Below are positions 17,917 through 25,377 of a stretch of DNA of 64,000 nt, one piece after another. Source of the stretch: Taklimakanibacter deserti (lineage in GTDB: Bacteria > Pseudomonadota > Alphaproteobacteria > Rhizobiales > Aestuariivirgaceae). The position numbers were made by a program, and so were the translations under genes. The notes beneath the pieces are model-generated. The model was not told the origin of the DNA. It searched no databases and was given only the letters and a program-made list of their open reading frames with translations. The DNA lies in NCBI GenBank assembly GCA_003574785.1, contig QORU01000006.1, positions 334,623 to 398,622 of the forward strand. Reading direction: 5' to 3'. Within the stretch, counting starts at the first letter, position 1, and each line of letters opens with the position of its first letter.

Positions 17917-18204
17917 GTGATTTTTGTGATTCGAAGCTGGAAATCGAAGGGCCTGAAGGAATTGAACGATACGGGGACCACCCGTCATATTCAGAAGAAT
18001 TTCCATGCTCGGATTATCCGTAGGCTTGATGCCTTGAAGGTCGCAAAGAAGCCGGAAGACATGAACTTGCCGGGTTTCGATTTTCATGGCCTGGCAGGTT
18101 TCAAACCGAAGCGATTTACGGTCCATGTGAACGGGCCATGGTGCATCACTTTCGAATTCGAGAACGGTGACGCTTATAACGTTAACTTTGAGCAATATCA
18201 CTGA
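17917..18204 (+). CDS. higB: HigB-type toxin of a type II toxin-antitoxin system
   Basis: RelE/HigB-superfamily mRNA interferase, 92-95 aa, which cleaves mRNA at the ribosome. Recognisable family features are KGLKEL near the N-terminus, PEDMNLPGFDFHGLAGF in the middle, and the C-terminal WCITFEFENGDAYNVNFEQYH containing the catalytic-face residues. Two GTG starts are possible, at 17917 (MIFVIRSW) and 17926 (MIRSWKSKG); the second matches typical HigB N-termini. The toxin precedes the antitoxin, as in other higBA loci. Base composition is lower in GC than the flanking ABC genes, consistent with acquisition. Confidence 0.9.
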   Translation: MIFVIRSWKSKGLKELNDTGTTRHIQKNFHARIIRRLDALKVAKKPEDMNLPGFDFHGLAGFKPKRFTVHVNGPWCITFEFENGDAYNVNFEQYH

Positions 18205-18230
18205 TAGTGCTGAGACTAGGAAGCGGTCAG

Positions 18231-18527
18231 ATGACCCAGAGTAGAAAGCCCACGCATCCCGGTGCCATTCTCCGGGAAGATGTTCTCCCTGCGCTGAAGA
18301 TCAGCGTTTCGGATGCAGCCGAAAAGTTGCTTATTTCTCGCCAGACGCTGCATAAAATTCTGGCTGAGAAAGGCCCCATCACGCCGGAAATGGCTGTCAG
18401 GATTGGCAAGCTCTGCGGCAACGGCCCTGACCTCTGGCTTGGTATGCAACAGGCTGTGGACCTTTGGGAGGCTCAACAGAAACTGGCAAAAGAAGTCGAG
18501 AAAATCCCGACCCTCGAAACGGCGTAA
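18231..18527 (+). CDS. higA: HigA-type antitoxin (XRE helix-turn-helix)
   Basis: A 98-aa antitoxin with a central XRE helix-turn-helix (VSDAAEKLLISRQTLHKILAE) preceded by the HigA hallmark PTHPGAILREDVLPAL and followed by PDLWLGMQQAVDLWEAQ. It neutralises HigB and binds the operator upstream of higB. The ATG at 18231 has AGGA about 9 nt upstream; an upstream GTG at 18207 is less likely. It ends 8 nt from the convergent lysR gene, leaving no space for a separate terminator. Confidence 0.92.
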   Translation: MTQSRKPTHPGAILREDVLPALKISVSDAAEKLLISRQTLHKILAEKGPITPEMAVRIGKLCGNGPDLWLGMQQAVDLWEAQQKLAKEVEKIPTLETA

Positions 18528-18535
18528 AGCCGCTC

Positions 18536-19447
18536 TCACTTCACCAGCCAGTCCTCATTGAGCGTATCGCGCAGTGCTTGCAACATGATCGCCGCCAGAT
18601 GTTCAGCCGTGGGACCTGATTCCTTGTCGGCACGATGCAGCACGAGGCCGAGTGAGGGCAGCGGCGGCAGGCCGTGCGCTAAAGGATCCAGCACGCGCAC
18701 GCCGCGCGGCAGTCCGATCGGCGTGCGCACCGTGATGCCGAGTGCCGCTGCCGTCGCCGCCCACAGGCCGCCGAGGCTCGGGCTTACGAAAGCGAGGCGC
18801 CAGGAGAGGCCATGCTTGTCGAGCTCCTGGCAGGCGATGGTCCGCAGCATGCAGGGCGCCTCGAGTGCCGCGAGCGGCAAAGGCTCATCATCGTCGCGAT
18901 GCCAGACCGTCGCATCGCTGGCTGGCCCCAGCCAGCACAGCGGCACCTTGGCGATGCGCTCGACGAAAGCCGGCGCTTCGCCGCCGTCCCAGGCAAGCGC
19001 CAGATCGAGGCGGCCCGACGCGATCTTCTCGATGAGCGCGCTGTTACGCGCCACATGCCCCTCGATCCTGACCCTGGGATGCGAGCGCGCGAAACGCCCG
19101 AGGACGTCCGGCAGCATCGCCTCGCCGAAATCCTCCTGGAGTCCTAAGCGAATCCATCCTTCCAATTCGACGCCGCGCACGGCGCCCACCGCCTCGTCAT
19201 TGAGGTCGAGCAGACGGCGGGCGTAAGAAAGCAGCGCCTCCCCGCCATTGGTCAAGGCAAGGCCCCGCCCCGATTTGCGCACCAGCGGAATGCCTGCTTG
19301 CTCCTCGAGCTTCTTCAATTGCGCGCTCACCGCCGAGGTGCAGCGGCCCAGGCGGTCGGAGGCACGGGCGAAGGAGCCAAGCTCCATGCCGGTGACGAAG
19401 CTTCGGAGCGCATCCATGTCGAGATTGGTGAAACCCACGATAATCAT
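18536..19447 (-). CDS. LysR family transcriptional regulator
   Basis: A 303-aa LysR regulator: an N-terminal winged helix-turn-helix (MDALRSFVTGMELGSFARASDRLGRCTSAVSAQLKKLEEQAG) and a C-terminal periplasmic-binding-protein-like effector domain. Two starts fit: the ATG at 19447 or, ten codons in, the ATG at 19417 that begins MDALRSF as most relatives do. It diverges from the tautomerase gene and probably controls it through the TCCTGA-type repeats in the gap. This LysR, tautomerase, DUF4865 arrangement recurs in proteobacteria. Confidence 0.92.
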   Translation of the reverse strand: MIIVGFTNLDMDALRSFVTGMELGSFARASDRLGRCTSAVSAQLKKLEEQAGIPLVRKSGRGLALTNGGEALLSYARRLLDLNDEAVGAVRGVELEGWIRLGLQEDFGEAMLPDVLGRFARSHPRVRIEGHVARNSALIEKIASGRLDLALAWDGGEAPAFVERIAKVPLCWLGPASDATVWHRDDDEPLPLAALEAPCMLRTIACQELDKHGLSWRLAFVSPSLGGLWAATAAALGITVRTPIGLPRGVRVLDPLAHGLPPLPSLGLVLHRADKESGPTAEHLAAIMLQALRDTLNEDWLVK

Positions 19448-19492
19448 CCTAAAAATCAGGACTAACTATCCTGAATAATCAGATTTTCAGGA
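19447..19492. promoter_or_regulatory. Repeated TCCTGA/TCAGGA operator between lysR and tautomerase
   Basis: The gap holds the inverted repeat TCCTGAA-N10-TTCAGGA (19469-19492) and a second, shorter one, TCCT-N7-AGGA (19447-19461). The pair lies immediately in front of lysR and about 50 nt upstream of the tautomerase start, the usual layout for a LysR regulator binding recognition and activation sites. Confidence 0.6.
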
Positions 19493-19543
19493 CAATCACG
19501 AAGCGCCATATTGTGCGTTGTCAATCCACAAATGGAGAGTGCC

Positions 19544-19942
19544 ATGCCCTTCGCCCGCATATCGCTTCTGGCCGGCAAGTCGCCGGATTATCTCAAGGCC
19601 GTCTCGGACAGCCTGCACCAGGCGCTGGTCGACAGCTTCGAGGTGCCCGAGAAGGACCGCTTCCAGGTCTTTCACCAGCATCAGCCGAACGAGCTCGTCT
19701 TCGACCGTGATTATCTCGGCGGCCCGCGGTCTGAGGATTTCATCCTGTTCCACATCACCACCGGCAAGCCGCGCGCGCTCGAGGTCAAGCAGCGTTTCTA
19801 TCGCCGTCTCGTCGAACGCCTCGCCGCGGCGCCTGGCATCCGCCCCGAGGACGTGATGATCGTCATCGCCTCGTCCACTTTCGAGGAATGGTCCTTCTCG
19901 TCCGGCGTCTGTGCCGCTACTCCATCTGAGGTGGCCGCCTGA
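19544..19942 (+). CDS. Tautomerase family protein (MIF/4-oxalocrotonate tautomerase superfamily)
   Basis: A 132-aa protein whose mature N-terminus would be proline (MPFARISLL), the catalytic base of this superfamily. The start at 19544 is chosen for that proline and for GGAG upstream; the frame is open further upstream. FHQHQPNELVFDRDYLGG and PEDVMIVIASSTFEEWSFSSG match the longer tautomerases found beside DUF4865 genes. These enzymes isomerise enol and keto acids or dehalogenate small acids; no specific substrate can be assigned. It overlaps the next gene by 1 nt (TGATG). Confidence 0.85.
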   Translation: MPFARISLLAGKSPDYLKAVSDSLHQALVDSFEVPEKDRFQVFHQHQPNELVFDRDYLGGPRSEDFILFHITTGKPRALEVKQRFYRRLVERLAAAPGIRPEDVMIVIASSTFEEWSFSSGVCAATPSEVAA

Positions 19943-20484
19943 TGCTCGCCATGGAGTACAGTTTCACGCTTCCCGCCGATTACGACATGGCGATCATCGA
20001 GCGCCGCATCCGCGACAAGGGACCGATGCTCGACGGCTTTCCGCTGTTACGCTTCAAGGCCTATCTGTCGGCGAAGAAGAAGGACGGAAGTGCCGAGAAC
20101 CTCTACGCCCCCTTCTATGTCTGGGACCATCCCGATGGCATGAGCAATTTCCTCACCGGTCCTGGCTTCGCGGCACTGACGCGCGATTTCGGCTGGCCGC
20201 GAGTCGCGACCTGGACCGTGTGGCATGCAAAGCTTGCGAAGGATCTGTCGGTAACACGCTTCGCCAGCCGTGAGATCACGGCGATCGCTCCCTATTCCGA
20301 CCTCGCGGCGCTGCGCCAGGCAACGACTGAAGCGGCAAGTATCGCGAGCGATGCGCTCGCCGATGTCGTGGGCTTCGACCCGACGGCATGGACCCTGGTG
20401 CGTTTCCGCCTGTGGCGCGAATTGCCGAAAGCCCTTGCCGGCGATGCACAGCTTTACGATGTCGGGCATATATCGCTGCCGTAA
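19942..20484 (+). CDS. DUF4865 family protein
   Basis: A 180-aa protein beginning MLAMEYSFTLPADYDMAIIERRI and continuing FPLLRFKAYLSAKK and YAPFYVWDHPDGMSNFLTGPGF, the pattern I recognise as DUF4865. The family has no established function but is regularly encoded with a tautomerase and a LysR regulator, as here, so it may share a detoxification or small-acid pathway. No signal peptide or membrane helix is visible. The start codon shares its A with the stop of the tautomerase. Confidence 0.82.
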   Translation: MLAMEYSFTLPADYDMAIIERRIRDKGPMLDGFPLLRFKAYLSAKKKDGSAENLYAPFYVWDHPDGMSNFLTGPGFAALTRDFGWPRVATWTVWHAKLAKDLSVTRFASREITAIAPYSDLAALRQATTEAASIASDALADVVGFDPTAWTLVRFRLWRELPKALAGDAQLYDVGHISLP

Positions 20485-20488
20485 CGCC

Positions 20489-21952
20489 TCAACTCGTGCG
20501 GCCGGTCAGGCGGACAACCTTGAAGGCGACCGCGATGGCGAAAGCGGGTGCGGCAGCGAAGACGACGGCTAGCCAGAGTGCGGCGTGGCTGGCGCCGGCA
20601 AGGCCGCCGGGCGTAGCGATGCCGGCGACATTCGCCACCATGCCCGCCGATGCCGTCCCGAAAGCGATCGCAAAAAGCTGCACGGTCGTCATGCCGCCGG
20701 CCGCAAGATCCTGCTCGGTAGCCGGCGCGTTCTGATAGACGCGCGTGACGATGCTCGGCCAGGCGAGGCCGATGCCGAAGCCGATCAGGACGAGACCGAG
20801 ACAGATGGGCGCCAGCAGCGGCCAGCTTCCGCCGCCATGGGCGGGGAGGAAGATCGCCAGCAGCACGAGGCCCGCGAGCGTCAATGCCGGGCCCGCCACG
20901 ATCAGGCGCGCGCCGCTCTTCTCCTGCCAGCGCGCGCTAAGGAGCGTGGCCGCGGTCCAGCCGATGGACATCAAAGCGGCGAGGTAGCCGGCCCACAAGG
21001 GTGATTGCCCGTGCAATTGCTGCAGCAGATAGGGCACGAAGACCTCTGGCTGCATGCCGAGCATGAGGAGCGCGATGACGAGATAGAGCGCGCCCAGGGG
21101 TGTGGCGAGCGTAAAGGACCGCTTGGGCAGGAGGCGTGCCGTCGCCCGCGTCTCGATCGCCGCGATGAGCCCGATCATCAGCAAGGCGGCGGCGAGGCCG
21201 GTGAGCTGCCAGAGCGTCTCGGGCGACAGGCTTCCCGCCGAGACGGCCAGCACCGCGGCCGTCAGCAGGACGAGTTGTGGAACGGGGATCGCCGAGCGCT
21301 CATTGCGGTGGGCACTCGCACGCGGCAAGGTCGTGAGAGCGAGGACGGCGAACAGGCCTGAAACCGGCAGGAGCGACCAGAAGCCGGCGCGCCAGGCGCC
21401 ATATTCGGCGAAGATGCCGCCGATCGCCGGTCCGACGAGCGTCGCTACACCCCACATGGCGGAGATGAGGCCGATCATGCGGCCCCACAGCCTTTCCGGC
21501 AGGACGATCCGCGTCAATCCATAGGCCAGCGCATAGAGGAAGCCGCCGCCCAGCCCCTGCAGGCTGCGGCCCGCGAGCATCACCGGCATGTTGCTCGCAA
21601 GCGAGGCGACGAGCGTGCCGGCGGCGAACAGGATTGTCGCAACGATATAGGCGCCGCGCGGGCCGGCGCTGTTGAGAAGCCGCGCCGTCAAAGCGGCGCC
21701 GAGGATCGATGCGACCACGAACAACGTCGTCGTCCAGGCATAGAAATCGAGGCCGCCGATATCGGCCACGACCGAGGGCATCACCGTCGTCGCGACATAC
21801 ATGTTGACAGCATGCAGCGTGACGCCGCCGGCCAGCGCAAGCGCATAGACGCCGTTCCGGCCGCCAAGCAATTCGCCCCAGCCCGAGGGTCGCTGGGCTG
21901 AAACGGTTTCGCTTCCGCTTGCGGATAGGGTCTCATCGATCGAACTCTGCAC
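20489..21952 (-). CDS. MFS transporter under SoxR control (putative drug/redox-cycler exporter)
   Basis: Major facilitator superfamily exporter, about 487 aa, with roughly 12-14 membrane helices; LLNSAGPRGAY and GRSLQGLGGGFLYALAYGL are typical motif A and C-like elements of drug:H+ antiporters. The frame opens at 22015, but that start lies inside the SoxR-type palindrome. A GTG at 21952 is preceded by GAGGAGG (21960-21966) at 7 nt spacing and is preferred. The SoxR box upstream indicates induction by redox-active compounds, fitting export of phenazine-like or quinone-like toxicants. It converges with the DUF4865 gene, separated by only 4 nt. Confidence 0.9.
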   Translation of the reverse strand: MQSSIDETLSASGSETVSAQRPSGWGELLGGRNGVYALALAGGVTLHAVNMYVATTVMPSVVADIGGLDFYAWTTTLFVVASILGAALTARLLNSAGPRGAYIVATILFAAGTLVASLASNMPVMLAGRSLQGLGGGFLYALAYGLTRIVLPERLWGRMIGLISAMWGVATLVGPAIGGIFAEYGAWRAGFWSLLPVSGLFAVLALTTLPRASAHRNERSAIPVPQLVLLTAAVLAVSAGSLSPETLWQLTGLAAALLMIGLIAAIETRATARLLPKRSFTLATPLGALYLVIALLMLGMQPEVFVPYLLQQLHGQSPLWAGYLAALMSIGWTAATLLSARWQEKSGARLIVAGPALTLAGLVLLAIFLPAHGGGSWPLLAPICLGLVLIGFGIGLAWPSIVTRVYQNAPATEQDLAAGGMTTVQLFAIAFGTASAGMVANVAGIATPGGLAGASHAALWLAVVFAAAPAFAIAVAFKVVRLTGRTS

Positions 21953-21992
21953 CTGTCGGCCTCCTCGAACTGTTTGCCGACAGGCTTCTAGA

Positions 21993-22012
21993 ACCTCAAG
22001 CATGCTTGAGGT
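21993..22012 (-). promoter_or_regulatory. SoxR box in the MFS promoter
   Basis: CCTCAAGCATGCTTGAGG (21994-22011) is a perfect palindrome differing only in its centre from the classical SoxR site CCTCAAGTTAACTTGAGG. On the minus strand it sits between TTGACC and TAGAAG with a 19-bp spacer, the stretched spacer typical of promoters activated by MerR-family proteins. It is about 40 nt upstream of the GTG start of the MFS gene and directly downstream of soxR. Confidence 0.85.
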
Positions 22013-22025
22013 CAAGCGGTGAAGA

Positions 22026-22481
22026 TCACCGCCGCGCCATCAAGCGCCGGGGACCAGGCCCCAGTTCCGCCAGCCGGTCGCCCGGATTGCGCAGCGGGCA
22101 ATCCTTCAGCGACAGGCAGCCGCAGCCGATGCAGCTGGTGATCTGGTTGCGCAATTGCATCAGGCTGTCGATGCGCTCCTCGAGCATCTCCCGCCATGTG
22201 GCGGAAAACCGCCGCCAGTCGCGGCTGGTCGGCACATGGTCATGCGGCAGGTCGGAAAGCGCGTCTCGGATCACGGCGAGCGGGATGCCGGCGCGCTGCG
22301 CGATGCGGATGATGGCGATGCGGCGCAGGACGGCGCGGTGATAGCGGCGCTGGTTGCCCTGCGTGCGCCAGCCTTCGATGAGGCCTTTCGTCTCGTAGAA
22401 GTGGATGGTGGAGACGGCGATGCCGCTGCGCCGCGCCACTTCGCCGACCGTTAGGATGATCTTGACGCCGTTCTCTGCCAT
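22026..22481 (-). CDS. soxR: Redox-sensitive transcriptional activator SoxR
   Basis: MerR-family regulator, 151 aa. The winged helix-turn-helix occupies residues 11-75 (VGEVARRSGIAVSTIHFYETKGL), then a dimerisation helix, then the [2Fe-2S] cysteine set CIGCGCLSLKDC (cysteines 117, 120, 122, 128). Oxidation of the cluster switches transcription on. Outside enteric bacteria there is usually no SoxS, and SoxR acts directly on exporters and redox enzymes. Here it is followed by an MFS exporter with a near-consensus SoxR box, and a second, weaker box precedes soxR itself, implying autoregulation. Confidence 0.97.
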   Translation of the reverse strand: MAENGVKIILTVGEVARRSGIAVSTIHFYETKGLIEGWRTQGNQRRYHRAVLRRIAIIRIAQRAGIPLAVIRDALSDLPHDHVPTSRDWRRFSATWREMLEERIDSLMQLRNQITSCIGCGCLSLKDCPLRNPGDRLAELGPGPRRLMARR

Positions 22482-22490
22482 GGGCCCTGA

Positions 22491-22510
22491 ACCTCAATAC
22501 TGCATGAGGT
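22491..22510 (-). promoter_or_regulatory. Second, imperfect SoxR-type box in front of soxR
   Basis: ACCTCA-N8-TGAGGT (22491-22510) has the same outer half-sites and total length as the box in front of the MFS gene but a non-palindromic centre. It begins 10 nt upstream of the soxR start codon, a position suited to autoregulation. Confidence 0.65.
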
Positions 22511-22538
22511 TAGAGGGAATCGCGCCGGAGAGAAAGAG

Positions 22539-24122
22539 TTACGTCGCCGCGCGCTTCGGCCGCGCCTCGAGTGTCGCGATCGCCTTCTCGAGCAGCATGC
22601 GCGTGCGCGCCACGGCGGCATCGTCCAGCAATGACGGATTGAGGTAGAGATCGAGCCCCGGCATATGCTCGCTGATCAGGCTCGACACCTGTCCGCCGCT
22701 CGCCAATACGCCGTCGATCACATAGGGCACGACCGGACGGCTGATGCCCTTCATCTGGATCGGCGACAGCGAATGGGCGGTGAACATCTCGCGCACCAGC
22801 GCATAGGTTTCGTAGGAGAGCACGATCTGCCCGGGCTCGGCGATGGATTGCAGCCTGGCCGCGAGATTGGCTTCCGCGCCGATGATCGTATAGTCCATGC
22901 GGTCGGCGCTGCCGAAATTGCCGACATTGCAGAAGCCGGTATTGATGCCCATGCGCACCAGGAATCTTTCCTCGACGCCCATGCCGCGCCACTTGGCGTT
23001 GAGCTCGGTGGTGCGCGCCTGCATCTCGAAAGCCATCCTGAGGCAGGCCAGCGCGTCCTCGGTGACGCCCTTGGTTTCGGGATCGCCGAAGAAGATCAGG
23101 ATCGCATCGCCGATGAACTTGTCGACGGTGCCGCCATGCTTGGCCGCGATGGCCGACATCTCGGTGAAATATTCGTTGAGCAGTGCCGTGATCTCTTCCG
23201 GCTGCAGCTTCTCGGTCGTCGCCGTGAAATCCTTGATGTCGGAGAAGAAGATGGTGAGCTTCTTGCGCTCGGTCTGGATGGCGACGTCCTTCTCGCCGGC
23301 GAATATGCTCTTATAGAGCTGCGGCGAGAGATAGCGCGAGATCTTCATCGACACCGCGGCGAGGAAGGCGTTGTTGTTTTCGAGCTCCTTGTTCATGCCG
23401 GCGATGAGCTTGGACTGCCGGTTCTGCCAGCCGACGACGCCGAGCCCGAAGGCGGCCATCAGGCCGAAATAGCCCATGAGCCATTTGAACGAGAACAGAT
23501 TCTTGGCGATCGGCTGGTCGACGATCACTTCCTGGATGCCGCGCACGTCGCCGACTTTCCAGTCATGCTTCGGGCTTTCCGGATGCGAATTGTGGCAGGC
23601 GACGCAGGGTGCTGCCATGAGCACGGGCGCCACCAGGCGGACGCGGCCGTCGAAATTGTTCCACGACACGTCATTGACCAGCTGCTTCGGGTCAGTCCTG
23701 AGTTTCGCGAGCGCCATCTTCTCGAAAGCATCGAGCTCATGGGGGGCTCTGCCCTGGAACGGGAAATCGGAGACGAAGCGATAGGAGATGTTGCCTTGCT
23801 GCTCGCCGATCACCTTGCCCAATTCGAGCGAGAGCGTCGCCGGTATGGGGATGGCGCCCGGCACATCGGCATAGTTGTGGATGACTTGCGTCGTCTCGGG
23901 ATGGGCAAGGACGCGCGCCACGACATTCTTGGCGTAATAGCCGCGCACGCTGGTGATGACGGAATTGAGGTCGCTCGCCTGGAGGCGCAGCGACTGTTCC
24001 GAAAGATTGCGCAGATCGAGCCAAGCCGCGAGCGGCAGGCCGGCAAGCAGCAGCAATACGCCGATTACAATCGCCCATTTTGGCAGGCTTCCAGGGCTTC
24101 TGTTCGCTTGATTGGCGGTCAT
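22539..24122 (-). CDS. Membrane-bound class III adenylate cyclase with periplasmic c-heme sensor (DUF3365)
   Basis: A 527-aa sensor cyclase. A membrane helix (about 15-35) leads to a periplasmic Tll0287-like/DUF3365 domain with a c-type heme site, CVACH at 173-177, followed by NSHPESPKHDWKVGDVRG. A second helix (about 213-232) connects to a class III cyclase domain (about 287-480). FSDIKDFT carries the first metal aspartate, and TVDKFIGDAILIFFGDP the second; the lysine in DKFIGD indicates ATP as substrate. It should make cAMP in response to redox state, gas or heme ligand in the periplasm. A cyclic-nucleotide-binding enzyme is encoded about 1.3 kb away on the same strand. Confidence 0.9.
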   Translation of the reverse strand: MTANQANRSPGSLPKWAIVIGVLLLLAGLPLAAWLDLRNLSEQSLRLQASDLNSVITSVRGYYAKNVVARVLAHPETTQVIHNYADVPGAIPIPATLSLELGKVIGEQQGNISYRFVSDFPFQGRAPHELDAFEKMALAKLRTDPKQLVNDVSWNNFDGRVRLVAPVLMAAPCVACHNSHPESPKHDWKVGDVRGIQEVIVDQPIAKNLFSFKWLMGYFGLMAAFGLGVVGWQNRQSKLIAGMNKELENNNAFLAAVSMKISRYLSPQLYKSIFAGEKDVAIQTERKKLTIFFSDIKDFTATTEKLQPEEITALLNEYFTEMSAIAAKHGGTVDKFIGDAILIFFGDPETKGVTEDALACLRMAFEMQARTTELNAKWRGMGVEERFLVRMGINTGFCNVGNFGSADRMDYTIIGAEANLAARLQSIAEPGQIVLSYETYALVREMFTAHSLSPIQMKGISRPVVPYVIDGVLASGGQVSSLISEHMPGLDLYLNPSLLDDAAVARTRMLLEKAIATLEARPKRAAT

Positions 24123-24204
24123 GGCGGAATCACCGGTTTTGCTCAGGCCGGCACTATGTCCGAAAATTCCTTTAGGTTCACCTTAGAAACGGCGGCAAAA
24201 GCCG

Positions 24205-24906
24205 CTAAATATGTTCCCACGCATAGTCGGGCCTGCCCGACCAGGTCAGGCGGTACATGGCGCCCTGGACCACCGACTGGACGACATTGGGCCACAGCGC
24301 CGCAATGCAGGTGCCTTGGGCGTGGCGGACGGAAGGGTAGATGATCCCGTTATGGCCCTCGGCGCGCGCCAGATTGGCGATCGCATTGCCGGCCGGATAG
24401 CCGATCACCGGGTCGGGATCGAGGCTCGGATGGCCGGGAAGCGTCCTCAGATCGACGAACAGGCCCGACATGCTGGCGAGCATCTCGATATAGTCGACGA
24501 CCGCCGTGAAGTCGCCCGCATCGGCAAGCGCCCTGGTCAAGTGATGGCCGACCTCGGCGATGCAGGTCTCGACCGCGAGTGCGGCATACCAGGCGCCGCG
24601 GTCGGCCGGGCTGAATCGCATCGGCTCGCGCGGCTTGGCATAGGCGAAGCTCGCATTGATGAAGCGCGCATGCGGGACGCCATGCACGAGCTCGTTGGCG
24701 GTGAGCCCGCCGAGGCCGCGCTCTTCCGCAATCAGTCTTCCGCTCGTCGCCCCTTCGATTTCGGCGAGGAGGTCGAGCTCATCGGCAGTGTCGGCGAGCG
24801 GCGTCATGACGGCCTGACGCAGGCGCGCGCTGGAGACGAGCCTTATGGTGCGCGGGAAGGCCTCACGTACCAACGGCAAGGGCGGCGCGATGTCAGAGCC
24901 CGCCAC
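24205..24906 (-). CDS. RES-domain toxin (NAD+-degrading family)
   Basis: A 233-aa RES-domain protein. Characteristic stretches are RFINASFAYAKPREPMRFSP, GAWYAALAVETCIAEVGHHL and GHNGIIYPSVRHAQGTCIAALWP. Characterised RES toxins destroy NAD+ and are neutralised by an Xre/MbcA-type antitoxin, which is the upstream gene here. The start is a GTG at 24906, inside the antitoxin gene, giving a 14-nt overlap that couples the pair. The protein is longer at its N-terminus than minimal RES domains. Confidence 0.9.
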   Translation of the reverse strand: MAGSDIAPPLPLVREAFPRTIRLVSSARLRQAVMTPLADTADELDLLAEIEGATSGRLIAEERGLGGLTANELVHGVPHARFINASFAYAKPREPMRFSPADRGAWYAALAVETCIAEVGHHLTRALADAGDFTAVVDYIEMLASMSGLFVDLRTLPGHPSLDPDPVIGYPAGNAIANLARAEGHNGIIYPSVRHAQGTCIAALWPNVVQSVVQGAMYRLTWSGRPDYAWEHI

Positions 24907-25327
24907 GCAGCGCGTCGATATATTGCCGGGTCTCGATCATGCGCGGGATGCCGCCTTCGATCATCGCCTGGATGGGGGTCTTGCGGTCGAAGATCGGGCC
25001 GCGATTGACGAGCTTGGGCCAGCGGTCGGCCATGTCGTCGGCGAACAGCAGATGCAGCCCCTTGAACACGCCGATGAGCGCCGAGGCGCGCGTCAACTGG
25101 TCCTGGCTCAGCGTGCCGTCCCACTTGCCGCCCTTCATCCGGTCCCAGGTGCTTTCGGAAACGCCGAGGAGTGCGGCCCCTTCCGCATTGCTGCCGCTCC
25201 AAGCCTCGACCAGCCGCAAGACAGCCTTCACCGCGGCACCGGTCAGCCGGCGGCGATCGGCCTCGCCGGAAAATGTCTGCAAGCCGGCATGAGCGGCTTG
25301 CGCCCATTCGACTGCTGCATCGGTCAT
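24893..25327 (-). CDS. Xre/MbcA/ParS-type antitoxin
   Basis: A 144-aa antitoxin with an N-terminal Xre-like helix-turn-helix (AEGAALLGVSESTWDRMKGG) and the C-terminal MbcA/ParS toxin-binding segment ending MIETRQYIDALRGGL. It blocks the RES toxin and represses its own promoter. The ATG at 25327 has AGGAG 8-9 nt upstream; a start at 25381 would lie upstream of the promoter -35 and is rejected. Confidence 0.9.
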   Translation of the reverse strand: MTDAAVEWAQAAHAGLQTFSGEADRRRLTGAAVKAVLRLVEAWSGSNAEGAALLGVSESTWDRMKGGKWDGTLSQDQLTRASALIGVFKGLHLLFADDMADRWPKLVNRGPIFDRKTPIQAMIEGGIPRMIETRQYIDALRGGL

Positions 25328-25339
25328 AATCGCTTCTCC

Positions 25340-25375
25340 TGATGCGGATATACGCACCATGTGACGCGGTGTCAA
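25340..25375 (-). promoter_or_regulatory. Promoter and operator of the Xre/RES module
   Basis: Minus-strand TTGACA (25375-25370), a 17-bp spacer and TATATC (25352-25347) form a near-consensus sigma-70-type promoter. The -10 is embedded in the near-perfect palindrome TGCGGATATACGCA (25343-25356), a natural antitoxin operator. TGAC-N5-GTCA overlaps the -35 side. The expected transcript would have a very short leader ahead of the ATG at 25327. Confidence 0.7.
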
Positions 25376-25377
25376 GC

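Noticed and set aside
22001..22015. ATG/GTG starts of the MFS gene inside the SoxR palindrome
   Set aside because: They would put the operator within the coding region; a GTG with strong GAGGAGG is found at 21952.
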